Source: Agitococcus sp.
Lineage (GTDB): Bacteria; Pseudomonadota; Gammaproteobacteria; Pseudomonadales; Moraxellaceae
Direction: 5' to 3'
Length of the DNA stretch: 64,000 nucleotides
Assembly (NCBI GenBank): GCA_030646715.1
Contig: JAUSLJ010000013.1
Location: forward strand, 124,001-188,000
Shown one piece after another: positions 9,275 through 21,591 of the stretch. Position 1 is the first letter of the stretch. Each line of letters begins with the position of its first letter. The translations under genes were made by a program, and so were the position numbers. The notes under the pieces were generated by a model that had not been told where the DNA came from, did no database searches, and saw nothing but the letters and a program-made list of their open reading frames with translations.

Positions 9275-9715
9275 ATGCGTTATCTGTGTTTCGTTTTGGC
9301 GTTGTTCAGCGGTTCAGCTTTTGCCTTAGATAAAATCACTGATGAAGCGATTAAGCAGTTGTTGAGTCAGCACAGTACCTTTGTCATGCAAAAAGAGCCA
9401 GAAAAGCTGATGGCATTATTTGCCGATAAATATCAGCAGTTCAATAAAAAACAACAAGCTACCATTGGCAAAGATGAGCTGAAAAAAATTTATAACGGCA
9501 ATTTTTTGGTTGCCAAACTCATTATCAATACCATTCAATTAACGGACAGTAAAATAGCTGATGGCGGCCTTCATGCGCAGATCAGTACCCATGTTTTTAA
9601 TCGTTATTTAATTGAATATGCCGAAAAGCAAAATGTGCTTACACAAGAAGAAGATTGGCACAGCGAACTAGTTTTGGAAAACGGTCAATTGTTGTATCTT
9701 AAAACAGAGAAATAA
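9275..9715 (+). CDS. Exported protein of unknown function, NTF2-like in character
   Basis: A 146-residue protein with a signal peptide (MRYLCFVLALFSGSAFA), then a helix-rich start and beta-rich end. The pattern (helices, a phrase resembling LMALFADKY, then strands with LHAQISTHVFNRYLIEY) resembles the small NTF2/SnoaL fold used by many periplasmic proteins, but I cannot name a family. A strong CAGGAG site lies before the ATG. It is inserted between plsX and fabD, where I know of no such gene in model organisms; base composition looks like its neighbours. Confidence 0.7.
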   Translation: MRYLCFVLALFSGSAFALDKITDEAIKQLLSQHSTFVMQKEPEKLMALFADKYQQFNKKQQATIGKDELKKIYNGNFLVAKLIINTIQLTDSKIADGGLHAQISTHVFNRYLIEYAEKQNVLTQEEDWHSELVLENGQLLYLKTEK

Positions 9716-9755
9716 TAGTTTAAGAATCAAATAACTTTTATAGGAAACTCAAATA

Positions 9756-10682
9756 ATGTCAAAACTAGCTTTTGTATTTCCGGGTCAAGGTTCGCAACAG
9801 TTAGGCATGTTAGCCGATGTTGCCAGTCAATATCCTCTGATTCGTCATACCTTTGGCGAAGCATCTGACGCACTTAATCTCGACTTGTGGAAATTATGCC
9901 AAGAAAACGAATCGGCACTTAATCAAACCGAAAACACTCAACCTGTGTTATTAACCGCAGGTGTAGCCTTGTGGCGTGTTTGGCAAGCTTTTGGCGGCGC
10001 ACAACCGCAATACTTGGCAGGACATTCGCTTGGTGAATATACGGCATTGGTGGCTTCTGGTGTTATTTCCTTGGCCGATGGTGTTCGTTTGGTTGCGTTG
10101 CGTGGCCGTTTAATGCAACAAGCTGTCCCCGTTGGTTTAGGCGCAATGGCTGCTATTTTAGGTTTAGATGATGCTGATGTGATTGCAGCTTGTCGTGAAG
10201 TGGCCAATATTGGTGTGGTTGAAGCGGTGAATTTTAATGCCCCAGCTCAAGTGGTAATTGCGGGCGAAGCTGAAGCTGTCCAAGCGGCGATGAAAAACGC
10301 CACTGAAAAAGGCGCAAAACGGGCGTTGATTTTGCCTGTTAGCGTTCCCGCACATAGTTCATTAATGCGTCCTGCGGCGGCACAATTGGCCGATGCTTTA
10401 GAGGCGATTGAGTTTCATCAACCGTTAATCCCTGTGGTGCAAAATGTTGCCGCGCGTGTCGAAGCCGATAGTAAAGCCATACGTCAAGCCTTAGTCTCGC
10501 AACTGTACAGTCCTGTGAAATGGGTAGGTACAGTGGAGTGGTTAGCAACACAAGACGTGACTCGTGTGATTGAATGTGGGCCAGGAAAAGTATTGTGTGG
10601 CTTGAATAAGCGGATTAGCAAAGGCTTAACGTGCGAATCTCTAGAGTCATCAAGTAGTTTAACTGCCGCCTTAGCTGTTTAA
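9756..10682 (+). CDS. fabD: Malonyl-CoA:ACP transacylase
   Basis: Loads malonate onto ACP for fatty acid elongation in the cytoplasm. The GQGSQ oxyanion motif lies at residues 10-14, the nucleophile Ser91 in GHSLGEY, and the catalytic His in VPAHSSLM. Length (308 residues) is standard. The TAGGAAAC site before the ATG is good. It is followed 15 bases later by fabG and is part of the same operon. Confidence 0.97.
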   Translation: MSKLAFVFPGQGSQQLGMLADVASQYPLIRHTFGEASDALNLDLWKLCQENESALNQTENTQPVLLTAGVALWRVWQAFGGAQPQYLAGHSLGEYTALVASGVISLADGVRLVALRGRLMQQAVPVGLGAMAAILGLDDADVIAACREVANIGVVEAVNFNAPAQVVIAGEAEAVQAAMKNATEKGAKRALILPVSVPAHSSLMRPAAAQLADALEAIEFHQPLIPVVQNVAARVEADSKAIRQALVSQLYSPVKWVGTVEWLATQDVTRVIECGPGKVLCGLNKRISKGLTCESLESSSSLTAALAV

Positions 10683-10697
10683 ACAGAGGATAAAAAA

Positions 10698-11438
10698 ATG
10701 TCATTGCAAGGTAAAGTTGCTTTAGTCACAGGTGCAAGTCGCGGTATTGGTAAAGCCATTGCTCAACAATTGGCCAAACAAGGTGCGACAGTGATTGGTA
10801 CAGCAACAACGGCAGCAGGTGCAGAAGCAATCAGTGCTTATTTACAAGCAATGGAGGCCAAAGGTGCAGGTATGGCATTAAATGTCACTGATGTTGCCGC
10901 GTTGGATGGCTTTTTAGCACAAGTGCAAGCGGATTTTGGCGCGCCTGTGATTTTAGTCAATAATGCAGGTATTACTCGCGATGGTTTACTGTTAAGGATG
11001 AAAGAAGATGATTGGGACGCAGTCATTAACACTAATTTAAGCGCGATTTTTCGTTTATCTAAAGCTTGTCTCAAAGGCATGAGCAAAGCACGTTGGGGGC
11101 GTATTATTAATATTAGCTCTGTCGTCGGCGCAATGGGTAATGCTGGGCAATGTAACTATGCCGCAGCCAAAGCTGGTTTAGAAGGTTTTAGTCGTGCTTT
11201 AGCCAAAGAAATGGGCGGACGTGGTATTACCGTTAATAGCATCGCACCAGGCTTTATTGCCACCGATATGACCCATGCTTTGACGGAATCACAACAATCA
11301 ACGATGTTGGCGCAAATTCCCGCAAATCGTTTGGGTCAGCCTGAAGATATTGCACATGCTGTCGTATTTTTAGCCAGTGACCAAGCAGGTTACATAAATG
11401 GCGTGACCTTAGCGGTTAATGGCGGTATGTATATGTAA
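10698..11438 (+). CDS. fabG: 3-oxoacyl-ACP reductase
   Basis: NADPH-dependent reduction of beta-ketoacyl-ACP. It is a 246-residue classical SDR with TGASRGIGKA at the dinucleotide site, NNAG in the fold core, and the catalytic Ser (INISSVVG), Tyr and Lys (NYAAAKAG). AGAGGA precedes the ATG. The sequence ends LAVNGGMYM, as in FabG enzymes rather than general SDRs. It sits between fabD and acpP. Confidence 0.96.
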   Translation: MSLQGKVALVTGASRGIGKAIAQQLAKQGATVIGTATTAAGAEAISAYLQAMEAKGAGMALNVTDVAALDGFLAQVQADFGAPVILVNNAGITRDGLLLRMKEDDWDAVINTNLSAIFRLSKACLKGMSKARWGRIINISSVVGAMGNAGQCNYAAAKAGLEGFSRALAKEMGGRGITVNSIAPGFIATDMTHALTESQQSTMLAQIPANRLGQPEDIAHAVVFLASDQAGYINGVTLAVNGGMYM

Positions 11439-11567
11439 CTGTTTTCGTCAAAATACGGCTTAGTAGTTGCGATTGTTAGCATTGCTTCATAAACTACGGC
11501 CATTGTTTGCAGGTTCAAAGTATTGTACTGTGCAATTGTAGAATCCAACCTCAGGAGAAGAGAAAAA

Positions 11568-11804
11568 GTGAGTAACATTGAAGATCGTGTCAAAAAAATT
11601 GTTGCCGAGCAATTAGGCGTTAAATTAGAAGATGTGAAAAACGAGTCTTCTTTTGTTGACGATCTTGGTGCTGATTCTTTAGACACTGTTGAATTAGTCA
11701 TGGCTTTAGAAGAAGAGTTTGAAACTGAAATTCCTGATGAAGAAGCTGAAAAAATCAATACAGTACAAGCTGCCATTGATTACGTTACTGCCAACGCAAA
11801 ATAA
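11568..11804 (+). CDS. acpP: Acyl carrier protein
   Basis: A 78-residue acidic carrier that holds growing acyl chains on phosphopantetheine. The modification site is Ser37 in [10 protein letters not shown]. The start is a GTG at 11568 behind CAGGAG, giving the canonical N-terminus [17 protein letters not shown]; reading upstream would add 15 unrelated residues. A strong terminator follows, so acpP ends one transcription block. The 129-base gap before it could hold its own promoter, as expected for a very abundant protein. Confidence 0.98.
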   Translation: MSNIEDRVKKIVAEQLGVKLEDVKNESSFVDDLGADSLDTVELVMALEEEFETEIPDEEAEKINTVQAAIDYVTANAK

Positions 11805-11816
11805 TTGGTATGTATT

Positions 11817-11858
11817 AAAAAGCCGCATCCCGTTACCGCGGGCAGTGCGGCTTTTTTT
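11817..11858 (+). terminator. Rho-independent terminator after acpP
   Basis: AAAAAGCCGCA pairs with TGCGGCTTTTT around an inner CCCG/CGGG-type loop, ending in seven T residues. It begins 12 bases after the acpP stop. Confidence 0.9.
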
Positions 11859-11981
11859 ATGAATTTTTACAGTTCATCTTAAAGCAATAAATCAAGTTAA
11901 TAATTAAGACTAAATACAGGATTTAACAGGCAGATAAAAATGGTTGTGCTAGTTAAATCATCTCAATGTGAGGAATAGCTT

Positions 11982-13220
11982 ATGAGTCGCCGTCGTGTTG
12001 TGGTCACAGGTTTAGGTATGGTGACCAGCTTGGGTGTAGATGTTGCCAGCACTTGGGCAGGCATTATTGCAGGTAAAAGCGGTATTTCTAATATTGACTA
12101 TTTTGATACCAGTGCCTATAAAACGCGCTTTGCAGGTTTAGTGCGTGATTTTAAGGCGGAAGATTATATGCCTGCCAAAGAAGTGCGTCGTTATGACACC
12201 TTCATGCACTATGGCATCGCCGCTGGTTTACAAGCTTTTAACGATGCTAAATTAACAGTGACGACTGAAAATGCCGACCGTATTGGTGTGGCATTAGGTT
12301 CGGGCATTGGTGGTTTAACCTCCATTGAAGACGGCCATAGTACGTTATTAAAAGATGGCCCGAATAAAATTTCGCCTTTTTTTGTACCAGGTTCAATTGT
12401 CAATATGGCGGCTGGTTTATTGGCCATTCGTTGTGGTTTAAAAGGCCCTAATTTTTCAGTAGCGACAGCTTGTACCACAGCAACACACTGTATTGGATTG
12501 GCAGCGCGTTTAATTGCTTATGGCGATGCCGATGTCTTTGTGGCAGGTGGCGCCGAAAAAGGCTCATCACCCTTAGGTATGGCTGGTTTTTCCGCAGCTC
12601 GCGCCTTATCTAGTCGCAATGATAATCCGCAAGCAGCAAGCCGTCCCTTTGATAAAGACCGTGATGGCTTTGTTTTAGGTGATGGTGCAGGCGTGATGGT
12701 GTTAGAAGAGTATGAACATGCCGTTAGTCGTGGCGCACATATTTACGCTGAGTTAGTTGGTTTTGGCATGAGTGATGATGCTTTTCATATCACTTCACCA
12801 ACAGAAACTGGTGAAGGTGCCGCCGCCGCCATGCGTAACGCCTTAAAAGACGCACGTTTATCGCCCAGTGAAGTCGATTACATTAACGCTCATGGCACAA
12901 GTACACCTGCGGGTGATGCTGCCGAATCACAAGCCATTGAGGCGGTATTTGGTGATCATGCACTGAAAGTTGCCGTTAGTTCTACTAAGTCAATGACAGG
13001 GCATTTATTGGGTGCGGCAGGCGGTGTTGAAGCGATTTTTAGTGTATTAGCCATTCGTGACAACATTGCACCACCAACCATCAATTTAGATAATCAAGAT
13101 CCTGCTTGTCGTTTGGACTATGTGCCGAATCAAGCTCGTTCGATGCCCATTAATGTTACTTTATCCAATTCCTTTGGTTTTGGTGGTACTAATGGCACGT
13201 TGATTTTTAAACGTGTGTAA
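11982..13220 (+). CDS. fabF: 3-oxoacyl-ACP synthase II (KAS II)
   Basis: Condensing enzyme for chain elongation from malonyl-ACP. The 412-residue thiolase-fold protein has the catalytic Cys164 (ATACTTATH), the first His in [11 protein letters not shown] and the second in [12 protein letters not shown], in standard spacing. A GAGGAAT site precedes the ATG. It starts a new block after the acpP terminator and is followed 12 bases later by pabC. Confidence 0.97.
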   Translation: MSRRRVVVTGLGMVTSLGVDVASTWAGIIAGKSGISNIDYFDTSAYKTRFAGLVRDFKAEDYMPAKEVRRYDTFMHYGIAAGLQAFNDAKLTVTTENADRIGVALGSGIGGLTSIEDGHSTLLKDGPNKISPFFVPGSIVNMAAGLLAIRCGLKGPNFSVATACTTATHCIGLAARLIAYGDADVFVAGGAEKGSSPLGMAGFSAARALSSRNDNPQAASRPFDKDRDGFVLGDGAGVMVLEEYEHAVSRGAHIYAELVGFGMSDDAFHITSPTETGEGAAAAMRNALKDARLSPSEVDYINAHGTSTPAGDAAESQAIEAVFGDHALKVAVSSTKSMTGHLLGAAGGVEAIFSVLAIRDNIAPPTINLDNQDPACRLDYVPNQARSMPINVTLSNSFGFGGTNGTLIFKRV

Positions 13221-13232
13221 TGGATTAAGTGC

Positions 13233-14052
13233 ATGACGCTGAATGCTTGCTGGCATAATGGTCAACCCATTCAGCAGCTATCACCTTTAGAGCGCGGTTT
13301 GGCTTATGGTGATGGTGTGTTTACGACGATGGCGGTAAGGCAAGGTCGAGCCGCATTATTGGCTTATCATTGGCAACGGTTAGAGCATGGCTGTCAGCGT
13401 TTAGCGATTAACACGCCTAATTTTAGCCAATGGCAAGATGACTTTCGGCGGTTTTTGATCTGCTATCCTGAGATGACAGCCAAAATTATCATCACCCGTG
13501 GTGAAGGCGGACGTGGTTATCTTCCTGATCTGCTGGCGCAGCCGAATTGTTATTTTTATGCTTTTCCTGTGGTGAGCTATCCTGAATCTTATCAACAAGT
13601 GATAAGTACAGATTTTCTTCATGGTCGTTTAGGTGTTAATCCGTTATTAGCGGGCATCAAACATTTAAATCGTTTAGAACAAGTGTTATTACGGCAAGAG
13701 TTAGCGCAAACGTCTTATCCTGAAGCCTTAGTTTGTGATGTCACAGGTAAGGTAATTGAAGGCGTTTTCAGCAATGTTTTTATCGTGAAGAATCATCAAT
13801 TATTAACGCCTTATGTCAATGAAGCTGGCGTTGCTGGCGTGATGCGCCGCTATATTTTGCAACTTGCGGCTGAATTAGGCATTATCGCTCACGAGAAAAA
13901 CCTGATGCCTGCTGATTTTTTAGCGGCGGACGAAGTCTTTTTTTGTAATAGTCTTTATGGTATTTGGCCTGTCGCCCAAATCGCAGGCACAATGCTTCCG
14001 AGCCATAGCTTGACGCAAAAGTTGCAATCACAATTAGAACAACGATTATCTT

Positions 14053-14060
<8 letters not shown>
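13233..14060 (+). CDS. pabC: Aminodeoxychorismate lyase
   Basis: PLP enzyme that releases pyruvate from aminodeoxychorismate to give p-aminobenzoate for folate. The 275-residue class IV aminotransferase fold shows ERGLAYGDGVFTTM near the N-terminus and the likely PLP lysine in AGIKHLNR. VIEGVFSNVF is the usual phosphate-binding region. Its last eight bases overlap mltG. The fabF-pabC-mltG-tmk-holB order is the classical one. Confidence 0.93.
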
Positions 14061-16912
<2,852 letters not shown>

Positions 16913-16954
16913 AAAAATCTACAATTAGCAGTAGATTTAACTGAGGGCAAAACG

Positions 16955-17302
16955 ATGGGATTACCTCGTGGCGCAGGTATGATTAACCTGCCAATTAAAG
17001 ATAAAGTCGCTTTATACGCAAGCTACATGCCTTTTGTGAAGGGCGGCGCATTGTTTGTACCTTCTACTCGCCATTACAAATTAGGCGAAGAAGTGTTTGT
17101 GATTGTGACTTTACCCGATGATGCCGAGCGTATGCCGTTAACGGGGAAAGTGGTTTGGGTCAATCACCGTAATCAAGGCCAACGTCCCGCAGGTTTTGGC
17201 GTGCAATTAGGCGGCGGTGAAGGCGGTGACGCATTACGCCGTAAGATTGAAGGGCAACTAGGCGGTGCATTAACGGCTGATCGTCCGACCTATACTTTGT
17301 AA
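16955..17302 (+). CDS. pilZ: Type IV pilus assembly protein PilZ
   Basis: A 115-residue single PilZ-domain protein, needed for type IV pilus extension in Pseudomonas. It lacks the RxxxR and D/NxSxxG motifs that bind c-di-GMP, as in the founder protein PilZ, so it probably does not bind the nucleotide. The LFVPSTRHYKLGEEVFV and GFGVQLGG segments match the family. Its stop codon lies within the 9-bp target duplication of the MITE inserted right after it. Confidence 0.93.
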   Translation: MGLPRGAGMINLPIKDKVALYASYMPFVKGGALFVPSTRHYKLGEEVFVIVTLPDDAERMPLTGKVVWVNHRNQGQRPAGFGVQLGGGEGGDALRRKIEGQLGGALTADRPTYTL

Positions 17303-17308
17303 TTGTTT

Positions 17309-17405
17309 GGACTTACGCATTTCATCGAAATTATCGCTTATTTGTTTACTAAAAATCGTTGAAAACGATTTTTAGTAAACAAATAAGCGATAACCGCGTA
17401 AGTCC
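17309..17405. mobile_element. 97-bp MITE with GGACTTACGC ends and 9-bp target duplication
   Basis: The element starts GGACTTACGC (17309-17318) and ends with the inverted GCGTAAGTCC (17396-17405). Inside, a perfect 28-bp stem (17333-17360 with 17364-17391) closes over a three-base loop. TAATTGTTT occurs on both sides (17300-17308 and 17406-17414), a 9-bp direct repeat as left by transposition; its first three bases are the pilZ stop codon. No reading frame is inside, so movement would need a transposase encoded elsewhere. Confidence 0.9.
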
Positions 17406-17429
17406 TAATTGTTTGAGTGAAGATGGCTT

Positions 17430-18203
17430 ATGTTTGTTGACTCGCATTGTCATTTAGATCGTCTAGAACTGAAAAACTACGACGGTAATCTTGCTGCGGC
17501 TTTAGATGCGGCGCGTGCCGAAGGTGTAAGCCATTTTTTGACCGTCAGTGTTGATCTAGCCGACTTGCCAAACTTAGTGACGATTGCTGAGGCTCATGCT
17601 GATGTCAGTTTTTCGGTCGGTACACATCCCTCAGATGTGCCGACAGACCAAGAGCCAAGCGTCGAGTTATTGTGCCAATTAGCTCAGCATCCTAAAGTAG
17701 TGGCTATTGGTGAGACGGGCTTGGATTATTACTATACTGCTGACCATGCCTTGAGCCAACAAGCAAGTTTTATTGCTCATATTCACGCCAGTAAACAAAC
17801 TAATAAGCCGTTAATTGTCCATACCCGTGATGCACGTGCCGATACCATTCGTATTTTACGCGCTGAAAAAGCCGAAAAGGGCGTATTACATTGTTTTACT
17901 GAGGATTGGGATACTGCCGAAGCCGCAATGGAGCTAGGCTTTTACATCTCTTTATCAGGCATTATCAGTTTTTCCAGTGCCAAAGACTTGCGTGAAGTCG
18001 CTAAACGGATACCCCTCGAACGTTTGCTGATAGAAACGGATTCGCCATATTTAGCCCCTGTGCCATATCGTGGTAAAAAGAACGAACCGCTTTATTTACC
18101 TTCAGTTGCTAAAGCCCTAGCTGACATAAAAGGCATTTCTGTCGAAGAAGTTGCTACCATCACGACCCGTAACTTTAGTCAATTATTTGGCGTTTCTGTA
18201 TGA
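17430..18203 (+). CDS. tatD: TatD-family metal-dependent hydrolase (YcfH type)
   Basis: A 257-residue TIM-barrel hydrolase; family members are DNases and related phosphoesterases. Metal ligands appear in DSHCHLDRLE, GETGLDYYY, IVHTRDA, LHCFTE and ETDSPYLAPVPYRGKKNEP. The holB-pilZ-tatD order is typical of the YcfH paralogue. Its stop overlaps the TetR start in ATGA. The gap from pilZ is filled by a MITE, which may separate or modulate transcription. Confidence 0.92.
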   Translation: MFVDSHCHLDRLELKNYDGNLAAALDAARAEGVSHFLTVSVDLADLPNLVTIAEAHADVSFSVGTHPSDVPTDQEPSVELLCQLAQHPKVVAIGETGLDYYYTADHALSQQASFIAHIHASKQTNKPLIVHTRDARADTIRILRAEKAEKGVLHCFTEDWDTAEAAMELGFYISLSGIISFSSAKDLREVAKRIPLERLLIETDSPYLAPVPYRGKKNEPLYLPSVAKALADIKGISVEEVATITTRNFSQLFGVSV

Positions 18204-18817
18204 GTCAACAACGTGCCATCGCTTTTCGTGCTCGTGAACAAGCCATTTTGAATGCGGCTGAATATTTGCTCTTAGAATTAGGTGACGAGTCGATTACCAT
18301 TGAGATGATAGCCGAGCGCGTTGGTATTGCTAAAGGGACGATTTATAAGCATTTTCAAAGTAAAGATGAACTGATTCTACAGTTGTTAATCGCGTATGAA
18401 TCAGAATTAGCGGTGACGATGTTAGAAGCGGCAAAAAGTGATGATATTGCCCAAATTATTCAAGCCTATTTTTCTTTTCGTTTGTCAGCTCCCGAAAAAC
18501 ATTTGTTATTTGAGCGTTTAGAAAACAAATTGGCCGCTACGCGCCGTACCTTGCGTCCTTATTTTGCCCGTTTATATTTTATTCGTAAAAGTTATTTACG
18601 GCAGATGTTGCCCTTTGTCACCCGTCACTTGGCTGAACAAAATAGCGTTATGACCGCCCGTGATTATTTAAGTGCAGGTTGGGCATTAGTGCAAGGGACA
18701 GCCGCTATTTTACATTCCAGTTTTTATCAGCGTTATTTAGGTGATAGAGAGGGCTTGTTAGCGGCATTATTGGAGGCGTTGCAGGGCTTGGGGAGTCAGC
18801 CGCAAGCGAAGTCTTAA
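18200..18817 (+). CDS. TetR-family transcriptional regulator
   Basis: A 205-residue regulator with the N-terminal helix-turn-helix at residues 25-50 (MIAERVGIAKGTIYKHFQSKDELI), followed by an all-helical ligand domain. It is coupled to tatD by an ATGA overlap. A TetR gene at this exact place is also known in P. aeruginosa after tatD. The ligand and targets cannot be told from sequence. No clear terminator follows, and the 246 bases before ccmF show no convincing gene. Confidence 0.9.
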   Translation: MSQQRAIAFRAREQAILNAAEYLLLELGDESITIEMIAERVGIAKGTIYKHFQSKDELILQLLIAYESELAVTMLEAAKSDDIAQIIQAYFSFRLSAPEKHLLFERLENKLAATRRTLRPYFARLYFIRKSYLRQMLPFVTRHLAEQNSVMTARDYLSAGWALVQGTAAILHSSFYQRYLGDREGLLAALLEALQGLGSQPQAKS

Positions 18818-19063
18818 TATAAAGAAATGTCTCAGTGTTGTCGCTTGGTCTCTAAGCCCAAAGTCATGTTTTAATTCATCTACGGTATTGGCTTTATCAG
18901 CCAAGCTACGAAAGTGATAAAAATTCCCCCTAGACAATCGTCACTGAGTGCGTATCATGCGCGACAGTTCAATATCCCCCTGTTTTGCTATTTATGCCTA
19001 GATAGTAAAACACCTTTGTCAGTTAGCAGTTAACGGACAAAGTTCACGCCTTCGGAGTCTGGC

Positions 19064-21040
19064 ATGATTGCAGAGCTCGGTCATTTTGCATTAGTTCTTG
19101 CGCTCGTGATTGCTTTATTACAAGCCACTTTACCGTTGTATGGTGTTTATGCAGGTATTCCTGCGCTCCAGCGTTTTGCCCGATCTTCGGCGGTGATGCA
19201 GTGTTTTTGTTTAATCCTGTCTTTTGCGGGATTGATTGTCGCGTTTTTGCAAAATGATTTTACGCTCGATTACGTCTCTCGCCAGTCCAATACCTTGTTG
19301 CCGTACTATTACAAAATATCGGCAGTTTGGGGCGGACATGAAGGTTCTTTATTGTTGTGGGTCTTAGTGCTGTCACTATGGGGTGCAGCCGTCTCGTTAT
19401 TTAGCCGTAGTTTACCGCTGGAAATGGTAGCGCGAGTATTGGCTATTATAGGAATGGTAGGTGTGGCGCTGATGGCCTTTATTTTAATCACCTCTAATCC
19501 TTTCAATCGTATTTTGCCTGACTTTCCTCTAGATGGTGCGGACTTAAATCCTTTACTACAAGATATTGGTTTGATTGTTCATCCGCCGATTTTATACATG
19601 GGTTATGTCGGCTTTACTGTGCCGTTTGCCTTTGCGATGGCCGCGTTATTGGGTGGGCGTTTAGATTCGGCATGGGCAAGATGGTCGCGTCCGTGGGCAG
19701 TAGCAGCGTGGTGTTTTTTAACCGTTGGCATTGCTTTAGGCTCATGGTGGGCATATTACGAATTAGGTTGGGGCGGATGGTGGTTTTGGGATCCTGTCGA
19801 AAATGCCTCGTTTATGCCGTGGTTAGCGGGGACGGCATTAATTCACTCCTTAGCGGTCAGTGAAAAACGCGGTGTCTTTAAAGCATGGACAGTGATGCTG
19901 GCCATTATTGCTTTTGCTTTAAGTTTGTTGGGTACATTTTTGGTGCGTTCAGGGGTGTTAACCTCTGTTCATGCTTTTGCCTCTGACCCTGCTCGCGGCT
20001 TGTTTGTGTTAGCTATTTTGACGGTGGTGATTGGCGGTTCGTTATTGCTGTTTGCTATACGCGCTAGTCATTTGAACAGTGAAAGCCGTTACGCCTTAGT
20101 GTCACGTGAGTCATTTTTATTAGTCAATAATCTGTTGTTGATTACCGCCACTACGGTTGTGTTATTAGGCACGTTGTATCCTTTAATTGCCGATGCCTTA
20201 GAACTTGGTAAAGTGTCCGTTGGTGCGCCCTATTTTAACGCCTTGTTTATGCCTTTAACCTTTGTGCTGTTAGTGTTTATGGGTATGGGCTCTTTAAGCA
20301 ATTGGAAGCGATACGATATTCACTTATTTATCCCATTGTGGAAAGTGCTGGCGATTGCTGTCGTGTTGGGTGTGGCATTACCGTTATTTTTCTTTGGTAC
20401 CGCACCGATTAAAGTGATGATGAGTGTCAGCTTGTGTGCGTGGGTGTTGTTATCTATTGCCCGTGACGTATGGTTAAAAGTTCGCACCGCTAAGCAAGGT
20501 GTCTTAGCAGGGTTTAGTCGTTTATCGCGAAGTTATTACGGAATGCAATTAGCGCATATTGGTATTTTAGTGATGGTTTTAGGGGTGACATTTACCTCTA
20601 ATTACAGTGTTGAACGTGATGTGCGTATGGGTGTTGGCGATAGTGTTGACGTTGGCTCGTATCATTTTGAATGGCAAGGTATTCGCGAAATTCAAGGTGC
20701 AAATTATCGGGCGACACAAGCCGAAGTTAAAGTGTTTAAAGATGGCGAGTTAGTGAGTGTTCTTCATCCCGAAAAACGTATTTATGTTGTGCAGAATCGT
20801 TCGATGACTGAAGCGGCGATTGATAGTGGTTTTTTTCGTGATCTTTATGTGGCAATGGGTGAGCCTTTAGATAATAACCAATGGGCGGTGCGCGTGTATT
20901 ACAAGCCTTTTGTTCGTTGGTTATGGCTGGGTGCGTTAATGATGGCGGCAGGTGGCGTGTTGGCGATGTCTGATCGTCGTTATCGGATTGCCGCACGTCA
21001 AGTGTCACCTGTAGTTAGTCAAGGAGTGACCGCCAAATGA
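19064..21040 (+). CDS. ccmF: Cytochrome c heme lyase subunit CcmF
   Basis: Large inner-membrane protein (658 residues, about 15 membrane segments) that joins heme from holo-CcmE to apocytochrome c. The tryptophan-rich heme-handling motif ELGWGGWWFWDPVENASFMPWL, written here in part, lies at residues 233-254. A CGGAG site precedes the ATG. ccmG follows with a four-base overlap. ccmA-E are not in this window, so the maturation genes are split or continue elsewhere. Confidence 0.96.
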   Translation: MIAELGHFALVLALVIALLQATLPLYGVYAGIPALQRFARSSAVMQCFCLILSFAGLIVAFLQNDFTLDYVSRQSNTLLPYYYKISAVWGGHEGSLLLWVLVLSLWGAAVSLFSRSLPLEMVARVLAIIGMVGVALMAFILITSNPFNRILPDFPLDGADLNPLLQDIGLIVHPPILYMGYVGFTVPFAFAMAALLGGRLDSAWARWSRPWAVAAWCFLTVGIALGSWWAYYELGWGGWWFWDPVENASFMPWLAGTALIHSLAVSEKRGVFKAWTVMLAIIAFALSLLGTFLVRSGVLTSVHAFASDPARGLFVLAILTVVIGGSLLLFAIRASHLNSESRYALVSRESFLLVNNLLLITATTVVLLGTLYPLIADALELGKVSVGAPYFNALFMPLTFVLLVFMGMGSLSNWKRYDIHLFIPLWKVLAIAVVLGVALPLFFFGTAPIKVMMSVSLCAWVLLSIARDVWLKVRTAKQGVLAGFSRLSRSYYGMQLAHIGILVMVLGVTFTSNYSVERDVRMGVGDSVDVGSYHFEWQGIREIQGANYRATQAEVKVFKDGELVSVLHPEKRIYVVQNRSMTEAAIDSGFFRDLYVAMGEPLDNNQWAVRVYYKPFVRWLWLGALMMAAGGVLAMSDRRYRIAARQVSPVVSQGVTAK

Positions 21041-21591
21041 AAGCACGTCCTTTATTATGGGCTATTCCCTTAGTTTTGTTTTTAGGTTTGGCGGCCTTGT
21101 TGATGAGTCGTTTAGGCACAGACCCAACGGCATTGCCATCGGCACGTTTAGGAAAGCCTTTTCCTGAGTTTCAGTTAACAGATTTACTGACCAATAAGCC
21201 GCTAACCGTGGCTTCGATTAAAGGTAAACCTGCGATTGTTAATGTCTGGGCTTCGTGGTGTCCATCGTGCAAAGAAGAACATCCTACTTTAATGAAATTA
21301 GCCCAGCAAGGCGTGCCTATTATTGGTTTAAATTACAAAGACTTGCCGGAAGATGCTAAAGCATACTTAATGCAACGTGGGAATCCTTTTCAAACTATTA
21401 TTGCCGACACCGAAGGTGATTTAGGGTTGGATTTAGGTGTGTATGGCGCACCTGAAACCTATTTAATGGATGCTAAAGGGAATGTGGTTTATCGCTATGT
21501 TGGGGTTTTTGATGAAAAAATTTGGCAGAGTCAATTAGCACCTTGTTATCAGCAATTGTTGACAGGTGGGGAGGCGACTTTATGTCAATAA
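21037..21591 (+). CDS. ccmG: Thiol:disulfide interchange protein CcmG (DsbE)
   Basis: A 184-residue membrane-anchored periplasmic thioredoxin that reduces the cysteines of apocytochrome c. One N-terminal membrane anchor (residues 8-24) is followed by a thioredoxin fold with the active site Cys75-Pro-Ser-Cys78 in WASWCPSCKEEHP and a cis-Pro region GAPETYL. It overlaps ccmF by four bases and ccmH by ten. Confidence 0.95.
   Translation: MKARPLLWAIPLVLFLGLAALLMSRLGTDPTALPSARLGKPFPEFQLTDLLTNKPLTVASIKGKPAIVNVWASWCPSCKEEHPTLMKLAQQGVPIIGLNYKDLPEDAKAYLMQRGNPFQTIIADTEGDLGLDLGVYGAPETYLMDAKGNVVYRYVGVFDEKIWQSQLAPCYQQLLTGGEATLCQ

Noticed and set aside
18818-18945. Coding-like stretch on the minus strand between tetR and ccmF
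   Set aside because: The frame reads plausible residues (LADKANTVDELKHD) but has no ATG, no ribosome site and runs into tetR antisense; it could be a gene relic, without support.
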